From Lingula anatina (lineage: Eukaryota > Brachiopoda > Lingulata > Lingulida > Lingulidae): a stretch of DNA of 62,000 nucleotides. Position numbers and translations under genes: made by a program. The stretch covers positions 86,558-148,557 of the forward strand of contig NW_019775776.1 in assembly GCF_001039355.2 (NCBI RefSeq), given 5' to 3'. Below, piece after piece: positions 36,401 to 48,790 of the stretch; the stretch's first letter is position 1, and the number at the start of each line of letters is the position of its first letter. The notes under the pieces are model-generated. The model did not search any database. It saw only the letters and a program-made list of their open reading frames with translations, and was not told the origin of the DNA.

Positions 36401-38016
36401 CTCTGCAGTCACACCCACTGACGCAGTCACTAACAAGCGCTCGGATCCACTAAATGCTGCCTCTGCGGCAAATGCCTCTCTCGACTCCTGAAATCAAATA
36501 TACAATTGCATGAACATTTTCCCTAAATCAAATACTGTTAACTCGTCACGTAGTCCTATCTCCCTACAGGATATATGAACTGTATGCAAAACACGGTATT
36601 GCACTGGCATGATAAGCATTCTACATACTATGTTTACCTCGTGACGGGCATTCATCGGAAGCATTGTCCCTCATTGACTTACATATGTACGTCAAATCAT
36701 TTGGATAATTGTCAGTTTTAAGGCTAAAGTTATAATAAGATATAGTATTAAGTGTCGTGCCTCATGGAAAATTATTCAAAGCAAGTGTTAACAAATTTGT
36801 CACGCCTCGATCAGTTCTTAATCTCGCTTACCTTCACCAAATCAGAAAACTGTTGTTTTGTCTCGGGGCCACTCCCCCTATCTGCATCTCCGGGGTATTC
36901 CCAGTCATAGTCGAGACCGTCGAAGTTATACTTTCGCAAGAAAGAGATGACATTTTTGAGAAACTGCGCTCTTGTTGACCTCTGCTTGGACATAATGTTG
37001 AATGTTTCTGTGCCGTGGTTCCATCCTCCCGCTGCCAACAATACCTTGAGTTTGGGGTTTATTTTCTTCAGCGCCATCATCTCGGCGTATTTAGCTGTAA
37101 GGATAGGTCAGTTTTGCATTAATGGGGATGTCAGAACCAGATCTGATTTACCCATCTGATAATGATCCATTATGATAATGAAATATAATTTTTCCATCGT
37201 AGAACTCCCTGAGTGCTACATGCAACTATAAACGTTTACTCTGAATTCATTTAGAAAGAAAGTTACTCTCTTTGTTCGATCGCTGCTTACTGTTTTTTCT
37301 TTCCTTCCCATATTTATATTTATAATTACGTTTGCCCTTTGTGCCTACCTTCATCGTTCCATTCAATCATCTGAAGGCCCCACTCTCCGTTCTCTAGGCC
37401 CACGTTAGCAAAGGCATAGTAGATGTGTGTGCATAAGTTAGGATCTATGTTTCCTGGGAAGAATTTTCCAGCCCCTGGTCTATACTGTGACCAGTTTGTG
37501 TACCAACAGGCTATTCTGAAGGCATCTGAAAATGATAGTGAATGAAATTATGTTTACTGCAAAATAAGAAGAAATAAAATTGATAATTATACGTTTATAT
37601 ACGTAAAACAATTCGTTAATTTTTTTTCGTACACTCTCTGAGACAAGATCAAAAATATATAGCAGGACTATGCACGGGTTAGGTGAACTCACTCAATGTA
37701 CTGAATATCTATTATCTATATTTGTTTACTTAAGACCACAAGTATTGAATAAAGTACTACACACGCAAGCATTGTATGATCAAATAACCTTTTATCGTTT
37801 TAGCATATTTTAAGGTACTTACATGTGGATGGAATGATGATGGCGAATGCAAAAATAAGTTGACTTATCTGGAAGAGAAACAAGGACAGTGAAGTATCAT
37901 CTTAAATTTAAAATGGTATTTGAAACAAATTAGGAGAAAAAATGTAAAATTATTTTCGACGAGAAAAGCATTCAACAATGTAAAAGTTCGAAGGTTTCTG
38001 CATTTTTACATACCAT
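33446..38016 (-). CDS. Secreted GH18 chitinase 2 with two CBM14 modules
   Basis: Exons: 38016-38014 (ATG only), 37868-37823, 37525-37349, 37094-36832, 36487-36363, 36143-36020, 35477-35292, 35068-34952, 34730-34223, 33998-33810, 33660-33446; about 650 residues with consistent phases. The signal peptide [18 protein letters not shown] precedes a full GH18 barrel ([53 protein letters not shown]). [11 protein letters not shown] has its acid Glu near residue 141. A Pro-Thr repeat linker of about 120 residues (likely O-glycosylated) leads to two CBM14 modules: the first with six cysteines (FVCPEE to VPSCAN), the second from DPFICPSDG to TAA. It should be an extracellular chitin-degrading enzyme. 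It is a tandem paralogue of chitinase 3, with a near-identical tract at 35281-35739. Confidence 0.95.
35715..35739 (-). pseudogene. Relic of chitinase exon 6 inside an intron
   Basis: The last 25 nt of exon 6 with its GTAAGATATA donor recur between the real exon 6 (36143-36020) and exon 7 of chitinase 2. The copy matches chitinase 3 exon 6 (43642 onward) better than its own gene's exon and stops abruptly at 35739. The nearby gap (35854-35933) means misassembly is possible. Confidence 0.65.
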
Positions 38017-38099
38017 TTTGTTGCTCTTCTGTATTGAACTTTGGGATTCAGAGAGGTTTTACAAATTTTTCTTTGGTTCTGCAGTCAGCTCGTGATGTT

Positions 38100-38290
38100 C
38101 AGTGAGATTTGTTGAAGCACCAGGGTCTTGATCCTTTATATATGCACAAGTCAGGGCTGGACAAGGGTCTATAAATAGCTAAATCGTCATCCACTGCACA
38201 TGGTCAAATAGCCTGCACTCATAGAGGTCTGAACAACGTCATCAGTAGCGTGACACACTTAATGATAGACCATTTACCAGTCATGGATTG
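38100..38290 (-). promoter_or_regulatory. Chitinase 2 promoter with TATA box
   Basis: On the minus strand, TATATAAAG (plus 38133-38141) lies about 115 bp before the ATG. The surrounding block is shared with the chitinase 3 promoter: GATTTGTTGAA, CCAGGGTCTTG and CTTTATATAT on the plus strand, and the farther upstream GACACACTTAATGATAGAC at about 38251-38270. Confidence 0.7.
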
Positions 38291-38578
38291 ATAAACATCT
38301 CAATCCATTTCCACTCACCTCTGTTTGCAAATTAACTAGGTTTTGAAATTAAAGTAATGCCGAATATTGTACATTTTGCTAAGTTTATCCGATCTTTAAA
38401 AAATACTGTGGAACTTCAAAGATCTAATTTAGAAGTGTCATATATGCGTGTTGGGTATTTAAGGCAACGTTTAAATTGTCTAATATAAAACGAGCACAAT
38501 TAACTTTGGCCCCTTGATGCGATTGAATCACTCCCGTAAAGGGCTCGTTATCTCAATCTTCCAGGTATGACAATCAAA

Positions 38579-38815
38579 CTTTTATTATGAGGAAGTTGGT
38601 GCCGTGAGGTGGGGTGTTAGCGGCTATATGGCCAGTTAATCAGTTTGAGTAAGGTTCATATTGAGATTCTATTATATTAATCATTTAAGGACTTGTTGTT
38701 TTATTATGAGGAAGTTGGTGAAGTGAGTAAGAATATTTACGGCTTTATGACCAGTTAATCAGCTTGATTGGGCTTGATATTGAGATATTATTATATTAAT
38801 CATATAGGGACATGT
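38579..38815. repeat. Tandem duplication of an upstream block, period about 120 bp
   Basis: Two diverged copies each carry TTATTATGAGGAAGTTGGTG, CCAGTTAATCAG and TATTATATTAATCAT. A single related copy occurs at the equivalent place upstream of chitinase 3 (about 46328-46480, TTATGAGGAAGTCAGTG). Conservation beside both genes suggests a retained cis-element, but this is inference. Confidence 0.6.
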
Positions 38816-38996
38816 AGATAAAGGTTTGTCCCATTTCGGTACACGTACCTCTTCTTGACCTGTTGTGAGGATATTTTTGTTAGAAATTTATTTTATTATT
38901 ATTATTTTTTTTTTTTTTTTTTTTGGTTAGAGTATCTCAAATGTGATTGAACATGTTCAGTTAATTTTCATTATTTTTTGTTACACAAATGTTACT

Positions 38997-39163
38997 CAGG
39001 CCCGTAACCAGGGGGGTTCGGGGGGTTCGAAAGAACCACCCTTTTTGTCAGGAAAAGGTCCATTCCTTGTAAAATTTAATCTAAGTACACAAAGGTTTCA
39101 TTGTAAAAGGTCCACTTTTTCAGAAAAAGAACCCCCTTTTTGCAATTGTTTGCTACGGGCCTG
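38997..39163. mobile_element. MITE copy 1 (167 bp, TSD TTACT)
   Basis: It begins CAGGCCCGTAACCAG and ends GCTACGGGCCTG, giving 10-bp terminal inverted repeats. It is flanked by TTACT at 38992-38996 and 39164-39168. The interior is related to copy 2 in inverse orientation. It is non-coding. Confidence 0.85.
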
Positions 39164-39944
39164 TTACTGAAATCTAATCATCGCCTTAATTGACACCCAT
39201 ACTGAATTGCTTACTGCAGATTTTATTTCCGCTATCTGGAATATGACATAAGAGTAATAATCGCAGGAGCCCCATTTTACTACTTCATATTAGTATAACT
39301 GTTTTCATAGACGAAACAAACAATATGATGATTAATAACAATGATCATAGATAGTAATCAATAAGAACATGCGGTTATCACATACAGTAACCACATCTGT
39401 GTTTTTTCAGGCAAGCCGCAACTCTTCAAACTTTTTATTGGCGCTATTTAACCCTACCTATTGCTCTAGCCTGTTATTGGGCAATTGGCATGGAAAGCGA
39501 TCATAAAGTGCCATGAATAAAATAGAAAACAACAACAATGAAATAGACAAATAAATGAATAAGACTTGTTCGTTGTCTGCATTACCATCAGTGCGTTTCG
39601 TAATATGACCGCATGGAAAATGCAGTAAGTTGATTACTGACAAGGAATCATTAATCGGGAGTAACACCATGGTTTCGATATACATGTATTACCCTATTAA
39701 GAATGACCAAGTTGTTCCATTCCACCCATGGATAAACATTATATATATATTAACGTGTTTTCTAGATATTTTGTCTGAGCATTATGTCGGCACGTACTTT
39801 CCAGATCTCATACATGTATTCTGAAGATCTTTTGTAGTGGATCCTGCTTAATTAAACTCACGCATGCCAAATATGATATATCAGTTGCGTATCTTTTACA
39901 GTACTCACATATTCATGATAAATTACTTTTTTATATTGAAACTG

Positions 39945-40097
39945 CAGGCCCATAGCCAGCAATTTCAAAAGGGGGGTTCTTTTACTGAAAAAGTAGACCT
40001 TTTACCACGAATCTTCGTGCACCTAGATAAAATTAAATCCAAAGGGGACCTTTTCCCGGCAAAAAGGAGGTTCTTTCGGAACGTGGTTACGGGCCTG
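39945..40097. mobile_element. MITE copy 2 (153 bp, TSD AACTG)
   Basis: It begins CAGGCCCATAGCC and ends GGTTACGGGCCTG, flanked by AACTG at 39940-39944 and 40098-40102. Its reverse complement aligns with copy 1 along its length (GAAAGAACC, GGAAAAGGTCC, AAAAGGTC, ACTTTTTCAG, AAAGAACCCCC). Distinct 5-bp duplications show two independent insertions. Confidence 0.85.
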
Positions 40098-40816
40098 AAC
40101 TGCAATATGCCCATCTTTTTTTGTGCTAGATCGAATGATAAATAGGTTAGGTACAACCAAAAACTGACAATATAGTACTTACACTATCCTAATTGCTAAC
40201 TCCTGAATTTCTGATGCTGCCTGTATGATGTCTTTCTCAGCAACGCCACTTTCATATGATACACAATATGAAGAGTGGGCTCCCAAATTTGTCTATAATT
40301 TACTTATAAATTTCACTCTTCCTTTTTCATGAATATATTTATACAGCAGGATTACAGCAGTTCTATGGTTAACAAATTTAATCCATGAAAGAATAAATTG
40401 GTACATGAAAAAATGTTTGCCGATGTGGTGTACTTTTGCATATGGGGTCATACATTTGATCACCATTTTCACAAGTCTGCAGCCCCCGCCCCTTCAGAAA
40501 GTACGAGATGTAAATCTAAAAACGATGACCTTTGATAGCAATTTGGGTCATCATTCTTTTTATTTTCAATTATGTACAAAGGGCATTAACCCCCCCTCTC
40601 CAGCGTACAGTTTGTAGACTTGTGGAAATGATGATAAAATTGGATGACCACGAAATATGTTTTTATGTATAAGCAATGCTGCACCTCACTCAGTCTATAT
40701 TTTGCTCTAGGCCTTGAGTTCTGAGCTTTGTAATTGAAAGTATCATTTTTAGATGTGTGTTGTATAATATTACATATCGAAAACAGCAAAGTAGGTCAGT
40801 TTTTCTTACAAATATT

Positions 40817-40822
40817 TTTATT
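40817..40822 (-). terminator. Chitinase 3 poly(A) signal
   Basis: AATAAA on the minus strand, about 430 bp past the stop codon. Confidence 0.45.
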
Positions 40823-41249
40823 GAAAATTGTGTGAAATATGATCATCAATACAAAAACATTTATCAAAAGTATGTTATTCAAAGATTACTGATTGTAAAC
40901 TATATAACCATTTAAATCTTTATATGATATCATAAAATATGTTAGTTATCTTTAATATAAAAATCTGTAGAAAAATTGAAAGCTTAAAACTTATTTCACA
41001 TTTACATGATATATAAATACTCCAATGATTCAAAAAGAGAAAACTTGATAAATACTAAATAGTACAAATAATTTGGTTCAAGTGGGAGTGAACCGAAACT
41101 GGTTAAAAGATTTCTGTCTTATAACCATAGAAACTGTTAAGCGTGTTCCTCATCAATATCATTTCACCGGCATAACGTAGGCCTTAATTCACATACACTG
41201 ATATTTAGACTTTACACATTATTTTCTTCTCAAATTACAATTTCGAAAT

Positions 41250-44200
41250 TTAAGGGAATGTGATTTCGCGTTCTTCTGGGAGGGCAAATCTACAGATGAG
41301 GTCTTGGGTATCAAAGACCAGGCCGTTCAGACAACATAGGTGGAATGGGTTACCATTGGCGCAGTTGTAGTAACATCCAATATCATCAGGGTCGGGGAAG
41401 ATGCCATCACTGGGGCATACGAATGGTTCTAAAAGTGGAAAAAGAGTGATATATTAGACAGAGTCTGAAGTTACGGATTTTAACTGACTGAGGTATGTCA
41501 CACAAAATTCATTCTAAAATTAAGTGTTCATTAACTTCACTTATTTGCAGAAAAACTAGTTCAAATTGAAATAGCCTTTCCAATGACTTTCTAAGAAAAT
41601 TTTCAAAAAAGAGAAAAGTTGATAAGTGGTTCCTATAACCTTCATAATATTCAACAGAATACTATATTAAACATTTCGGTCAACATACAGTGATTTAAAC
41701 TCAGTTATAAACTCCCAGACTTGAAATCTTCTGCACGTAAATGAAGCACAGTGGAATGTATACTACTCACCTATAACTATGGGGCTTCCATTGGCACAAG
41801 ATGGCACGTTGTATTCGTAGTCGCAGAGGTAGGTCTTTGGGTTGTAGTACGTGCCTTTCGGACAGATTTTGTTGAATGCTTTATTCATGGCGCAGTGATA
41901 GAACTTTCTACAGTTGCTTGGATGTGGAAAATATCCGCTTTCACTTGGGCAAACGAATTCTGGAAAATCAGAGTCGTAACGTAAGCCTTATTTTTTCATA
42001 TTTGAGAAACAAGCTATCCAAGCATTGATTTATTACTAATCGAGTATCTTAGAAGCAAACGGATGAAATTTTTTATGAAACAAAAATTTCTCATGATAAT
42101 TCAATTACTGATTGAATGTATTGCGTTTTTGTGTCTGTGAACTTTCTACGGTTATACTGACCTCCGTTTGCTGCTGTAGTTGGAGGTTGGGTAGGCGCAG
42201 CAGTGGGAGCTTGAGTTGGTGCAGCAGTTGGGGCTTGAGTTGGTGCAGCGGTAGGTGCAGCGGTGGGTTTGTGAGTTGGTGCAGCGGTAGGTGCTTGAGT
42301 AGGTGCCTGGGTTGGTGCCTGGGTGGGTTTTTGAGTTGGTGCAGCAGTCGGGGATTGAGTTGGTGCAGCGGTAGGTGCCTGGGTGGGTTTTTGAGTTGGC
42401 GCAGCAGTCGGGGCTTGAGTTGGTGCAGTGGTAGGTGCCTGGGTGGGTGCATCAGTGGGTGCAGGGGTACTAGGTTGAGAACTACATGCTTGAAGACCAG
42501 CGTTTATAGTTCTAAGGAGAGGATAGTTCATCCCGTGTTTACAGAATTGGCCAGAGAAGTCGTCCATGTCTAAGGCCCACATATGGATTCCACCCAGCTG
42601 GTTGGCACATACGTAATCAGCCTGTTCAAGAGAAACACATTTTGAGTTTAGAGCTGCCATGGTGGAAAATGCTTTTTTGAGAATTACTTATTGGATAATA
42701 TATTTTAATACCCTAATGTTTTTTAGCTTACGTTTTAATTTTGCACGTGGAATTCGTTCATAAACAACGAGTCTTTTCAATTGAATAAGGACAGATGCTT
42801 ACCTTAATTCTCATACTTGTCATGTCATCGTACCCCACCCACTGTAGAGAGACTTTGTCGTAGGCATATGGTACTTTGTGTTCACTGTTGAATACACTCG
42901 GCCAAGCATTTTGGCAGACCTAGAAATTTGATGAGTGACAAAGTTTTCTTTATTATGGCATATTACACCGTGTATGTATATTGTATTGGTTTTCTTAAAT
43001 ACCAAGGCCTTACGATTTAGTACATATGCTTGAAAGGACATTTTAAATTAAACTTTGAGTAGATAAAACAGAACACCTTAAAGAAACTTGTTTGAATGAA
43101 GACTGCTTCACTGGCAATCTAAAATCATGCGTAGCTTTCTCACCTCATAAAAAACTCTAAGAGCCAAATTGAAAGAGAACCTGTTGATGGGTAATTTGAA
43201 ATCATAAAGGAGTCTCACCTCATAATAACCCAAAAATCCATTTTCTCTGGTAAATGGCCCTGGACTCCCTGCTCTAGAAGCGGGATCCCCCAAGTCATGT
43301 CTGTTGGCGTCCTGCATGGTGAAGGAGCGTCCGTATGAACCCACTCCCAGGAGGAGGTTAGCTGGGTCGTACCCTTGAGCGATCCAATACTCCACGGAAA
43401 CATGCTAAAATAAGCACAAGATTAGTAAATTATTACATTTTGTAAACAGCCGCGTGTAATTATATTTTACTGAGTGAAAAGGTCTTTGTACACAACCATT
43501 TCAAATCAATTCCTAAAGGATGCCACGGTCATATTTCTATATTTGTTGTCTATTTTTTTAATGACTATAGGTTTTTATATTTTCATTTAGTTTGATAATC
43601 ATTTATTTATTTGCAAAATTTAAAATACATGTATATCTTACAGCGTTGAGTTGGTTCTGGGGGTAGGTTTCATCCGATCTGGGATAAAGAGGAGAGTTGT
43701 GACCAAGGAAGTTTTCCCAGGCGCCATGGAGGTCATAGGTCATCAGATTAGTCCAGTCAAGGTACCTAAAATTATAAATTTATAAGGTCGTATTGACAAC
43801 TAAAACTTTTTGCTTTCGTTTTCACGTTGAAGCGGTGCCCTTTTAAATTTGGATTTCAAGCAAAAGTAAATGCACTTAAAATAGTTCAATTTGGATTATA
43901 TCAAGGCGAACAGGGAGAATAATTCAATTCGAGAACTACCGGTGAAATCTCTTGGAAGCTTCTTGGTATATTTAGACACGAAAGTGGAAAAAAGTCTTAC
44001 TTATTCATGACAGGTATATCGTATCCATTCTTTGCCTTCTCTGCAGTCACACCGACCGAGGCAGTCACTAACAAGCGCTCGGATCCACTTAATGCCGCCT
44101 CTGCGTCAAATGCCTCCCTCGATTCCTGAAAGCAGATAAACAATTACATAAACATTTTCCCTAAATAGTAATAATATGGTGTGCTTATCCTATCGAAGAC

Positions 44201-45784
44201 CATGTAAAAATAATTTTTTGATTTAGCCTGTTTCCATTCTCAATAAATCAAGTTTAATAAACAGTTAAATAAATCCTCCTGTATGCACCGCATGCAATAT
44301 CTCATAATCGAATCCCATACGTGCTTTAAACACAGACGTCGAATTAGTTTCCACCAAAACACCATTATCTCTGCCTTATTCGTTCCACTATTCTGTATGC
44401 GATACCTTGATGTAATAGGCATTCTGACTTATTTCTACTTCTTGACATGACATGTTGTAACTTCTATTTGAACATTTTGAAAGCCGTTAATTCATATAAT
44501 GTAATTAAAACCATAATGAGATAGCATCTTGGATATTGTTGATTGCTCAATTGCAAGCGTTAATGCATGGAAATTGTGCACCACGACTTGATCAGTTCCT
44601 AAACTAGCTTACCTTTACTAAATCAGAGAACTGTTGTTTTGTCTCGGGGCCACTCCCCCTATTAGCATCCCCGGGGTATTCCCAGTCATAGTCGAGACCA
44701 TCAAAGTTATACTTTCTCAAAAAGGAGATGACATTTTTGAGAAACTGGGCTCTTGTAGACCTCTGCTTGGACATGGAGTTGAATGTTGCTGTGCCGTGGT
44801 TCCATCCTCCCGCTGCCAACAACACCTTAAGTTTGGGGTTTATTTTCTTCAGCGCCATCATCTCGGCGTATTTAGCTGAAAAGATAGCGAGGTTTGTATT
44901 AATGAGAATGTCAAAATCATACATAATTAACTAATCTGATGATGATCCATTTTGATAATTAAATGCAATTTACCCATCGTAGAAGCCCCTGGGTGATACA
45001 TGTAACTACACACATTTATTCTGTATTTGTTTAGAAAAAAGTATACAATTACCTCTTTCTTCTGTCTCTGCATAATGCTTTTTCTTTCCTTCATACATTA
45101 ATCGACGTGAGCGTTTCTTAGATTTATAAATACGTTTGCCCTTTGTGCCTACCTTCATCGTTCCATTCAATCATCTGAAGGCCCCACTCTCCGTTCTCTA
45201 GGCCCACGTTAGCAAAGGCGTAGTAGATGTGTGTGCATAAGTTAGGATCTATGTTCCCTGGGAAGAATTTTCCAGCCCCTGGTCTATACTGTGACCAGTT
45301 TGTGTACCAACAGGCTATTCTGAATGCATCTGAAAATTGCATATGACGGTTAATACCATAGCAGGTTTTCATGACAGTACCGAAAACTGACAATTCTATT
45401 TTCAAACACAATGAATTACAAAAATAAAAATGATATGTATTTGCGGGCAATTTGCGGTCCATTTAACACATTTGTATGTATCTATATAAGACAGCAAGTT
45501 ATGTGATAGTACTACATGTGCAATTTTCATTCAACATTTTAGGTACTTACATGTGGACGGAACGATGATGGCGAAAGCAAAAATAAGTTGGCTAATCTGA
45601 AAGAGAGAGACAAGAAAAATAGGTTTAATCTCACGGTAAAAAAAAAAATGAAAAAAAAAACAGATGAAAAAAATAATAACTGAGAAAACAAGAATGACAT
45701 TTGGTTGAAATGAAGAATGATTTTCCTACAAGAGGAAAAGTCCATCGCAGAAATCTCCCTCCTACTTTGTTTGATACGTACCAT
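41250..45784 (-). CDS. Secreted GH18 chitinase 3 with two CBM14 modules
   Basis: Exons: 45784-45782 (ATG only), 45596-45551, 45329-45153, 44875-44613, 44125-44001, 43765-43642, 43404-43219, 42919-42803, 42621-42162, 41959-41771, 41428-41250; about 622 residues. Exon lengths equal those of chitinase 2 except the linker exon (460 versus 508 nt) and the last (179 versus 215). The signal peptide ([15 protein letters not shown] after Met), the GH18 motif [19 protein letters not shown], the Pro-Thr linker and two CBM14 modules ([10 protein letters not shown] to [16 protein letters not shown] to ITFP) are all present. It should be an active, secreted chitinase. The linker is 16 residues shorter and richer in PTAA than in chitinase 2, showing repeat-number change. 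Confidence 0.95.
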
Positions 45785-47639
45785 TGTGTTGCTCTTCTGC
45801 GTCTAGCTTTGGTTAAGAGATTCGCTTTAAGTTTCTTCTTTGGTTCTGCAGTCTACTTGTCAGTAAGATTTGTTGAATCGCCAGGGTCTTGGCCCTTTAT
45901 ATATACTCAAGCCCGAGCAGGACAACTCGTCACACATGGTCACGGTGATCTGCACGTCTGGACGACGTCATCCGTTATATGACACACTTAATGATAGACA
46001 TGTCCCCTAATTTTTCCTAGATATACATCAGTGTCCATTTTCAAGCAGCCTTGTGTTCTAACTGAGTTCGTTTTGAACTAAAGAAGGCGAGTTTACATTA
46101 AGGAAAGCTTAATTCGATCTAGGAGCGAAACTGTTGTTTATTTGGTTAAAAACTACTAACGTGTTCCTAGAATGCCTGGGCAAATACAACTCTCTGTATG
46201 ATGTAATACAACTGATTTGCACCCTTGATATATACAAAGATAGAAGTTGTGCTTCTAGATCGAAAAAATTCCCACTTGTAAACACTCCTTTCAAGAACAA
46301 ACTACAGGTATGACAAACGAGGTTAAATTATGAGGAAGTCAGTGCTGTGAGTAAAGTCGTCTGTGTCCCTGTAAGTGTGAAGCACGCTTTCTCATTACCG
46401 GGAAGTTTGCGGTCCTTAGATCGGTTTATCGGTTTTTACAGAAGTGATATTTCTGTTTTTATATATTAATCATACAGTGTAGATAAAATATTAGGGGTTG
46501 TATCCAATATTGCGGACGGTGCAATGTATCTCTCCATGCCATGATGTTAGTTGACTGTGGAGATACGAACATCCTCAAAAAAATTGCTATTGGGTGTCCT
46601 GTGTATTTATTCATTCGACTGCCCCTTTTTCTCCTTATTTTGACAGTGATGATATTAGTGATAAGTTTTATTTGAGGTATGTTGGTGGTCAATAGCCGCA
46701 TTTTCATTTTTGCAAAGGCTTTAAATGCTTCTACATGCAAGCTCGCATATGAATCTTTACATTTGCATCGAACTTATACATGTACATTCAATCTACAAAT
46801 TTTTTCGCTTAGGAGATTGCATTTTTTATACTCAAACAGATACATAGCAAATGTTAGGAAAAAACGTAAATAACACGTTTTATTATTTGAAAATGATGAA
46901 GTCGTTATATATTTCAATATATGACAAAGTGCAGCTTTCGTAAATGTGGATGTCTCAATGGGCTTTCCATAATGAACCGTACTCTGTTATCCTGGGCCTA
47001 GTAATTGGATATCTCATCATTTCTCAAATGTTGTTTCCGAGCAGGTACAATCTCATCAGATAAGATACCCTCCTCCCGCACATCTCAGTACGACCGGAAG
47101 AACTCATTGATATAGGCGATGACTCGAAGTTTCTTTCGTTATTCATTTCTGCGCTTACTCATACAATGTATGGTCGTTTGAATATGCAAAGTAGGTCTTG
47201 TTAGGCCCTCTAGCCTCGTCCAAATATGGTTAGCGTTTGTTTTCTCTTGTCCAATTTCTTTTATGACGTGGAATATCCAAGTTATTTCAAACTGGAATTT
47301 GATGGTCCGTTCTTTTTAAAGAAAATATAAAAATTGTTATTCAAATTATGAAAATCGTAGCGCGGTGCAGAATTACTCTTTTGTTTTCATTTTCTAATCA
47401 ATATTGAGAATTAATTTCATTTTAAATCAGTGTGAAATGAAAAATGAAAAAACATAATTGGATATGGCATGCATCACCTTTCTGTCTATTTTTTAAGTTT
47501 TTCAACGTTATACCAATTTCTTTATTTTAATTTAACTATAATTAAAACCTCAATTATCTTAATGCCAGCATCGCCTTTCCTAGCCTCACTTATGGTAATG
47601 TGCGACTTTTCAAAACGTAACGTCACAGTTTTTCGTTGT
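45785..47639. other. Intergenic DNA upstream of chitinase 3
   Basis: It contains the promoter and a single copy of the upstream block. No gene is seen between about 46500 and 47640. Confidence 0.55.
45860..46010 (-). promoter_or_regulatory. Chitinase 3 promoter with TATA box
   Basis: The minus-strand TATATATAAAG (plus 45895-45905) lies about 115 bp upstream of the ATG, embedded in the block shared with chitinase 2. GACACACTTAATGATAGAC recurs at about 45981-45999. The retained spacing argues for functional elements. Confidence 0.7.
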
Positions 47640-48265
47640 TTGGTGGGTCCCGGTCTGTGCGACGAAGAGAGCACTTGTCCTCACCACAGGTCCCCAGTAA
47701 AGTCATCGATGTATCCAAAATCAAAAACATGACCCCGCCAAGCTATACGGTACTGTGTCATTTGCCGGGAACAAGAAGAAACACCTCTTTCTGTTTCAGG
47801 TCTATCAAAGATATTAGACTAACTTAATATCTAAGTAAAGTAAAATATCTAACTAAAGTAAAATATGATATACTTATTTATGGAAATCATAATTACTACC
47901 AAAAATACTGATAAACATTTACAGTTTGACGACCTGTTCGGTATATGAAAAAAATATCATAATTCTGATTATAGCATAGAAGCAGTTACGACCATGGTAA
48001 TATAATAATTTTATAAATAAAAAAATAATAAATACCATGGTTGATACAATTTGTCATATATAGTTAGAGACTAAGGGAAACGACCGTTATCACTTACAAT
48101 AATCACTGCCGTGGTTTATCAACTCCCAATACTTGAGACGTCATCAAACCCCACCCATTCGTACCCGAACCAATCAAAGGGCCCTTGTTGCTTGGGATGG
48201 GCAACCTCTGGCCAGTCACTCTCTTCACGATTAGCACACGCCTTATATGGAAGTATGTATTTACT
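47640..48265 (-). pseudogene. GH18 chitinase relic (two exon remnants)
   Basis: Minus 48265-48115 reads KACANREESDWPEVAHP and then FDWFGYEWVGFDDVSSI, matching the exon with WVGYDDMTS in the intact chitinases. Minus 47755-47660 reads LGGVMFLILDT, then shifts frame (DDFTGDL is found in another frame) and returns as CGEDKCSLR, matching GGVMVWSIDMDDFKG. Two compensating indels, a stop soon after the first remnant, and no GH18 catalytic exon nearby mark it as decayed. It lies beside the intact cluster, so it is probably a former fourth copy. Confidence 0.75.
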
Positions 48266-48784
48266 GATAAGGCGTGTACTACAGGGCAAACTGTAGTTTG
48301 CTCTTGTAATGGGCTGTGCACAGTAAGTTTCCTTGTCCGTTCCCTGGTCTACGCATATTAAGCCTTTGCTGTCAGAGGCCAGATGTACCAGATGCGAAAA
48401 CCCCTCAGGGGACGTTGTGGATTAATCGAATACATAAAATTACCTGTGTATTAAAGCCGTTGCGAAAGATGTTTGCCTTCATACACCCAAAGCTTAATGC
48501 TACTAGACTGTTCTAGGCCTACAGGGCCAGGGAGATTTACCAAATGTAATTTTGAACGAGTGAAATATAAGCTTTTGTGTATGTCGAAGAAGTAAATAAA
48601 AGGTTTAGGGCACAGCCAGGTCTCTGGTTCAATCCTGTCTGGTGGCATTACCCTTTAGCTTTTCGATTTTTTGAAAGAACCTTTATTATGATCAATTTAA
48701 GTCCTAGGGTTTGAGTACATCAACAGTCTTTCTGTTATCGTTTGGATAATAATTTAATGACTATTGCATAAATTTCCACACAAA

Positions 48785-48790
48785 TTTATT
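48785..48790 (-). terminator. Candidate poly(A) signal of the TRPA-like gene
   Basis: Minus-strand AATAAA about 270 bp after the stop codon. Confidence 0.4.

Larger units (their letters stand above)
38291..41249. other. Intergenic DNA between chitinases 2 and 3
   Basis: Apart from the upstream repeat block and the two MITEs, this holds a poly-T run near 38905 and the 3' UTR of chitinase 3. I see no coding exon. Confidence 0.6.

Noticed and set aside
42112-42573. 153-codon plus-strand ORF
   Set aside because: Antisense shadow of the chitinase 3 linker exon.
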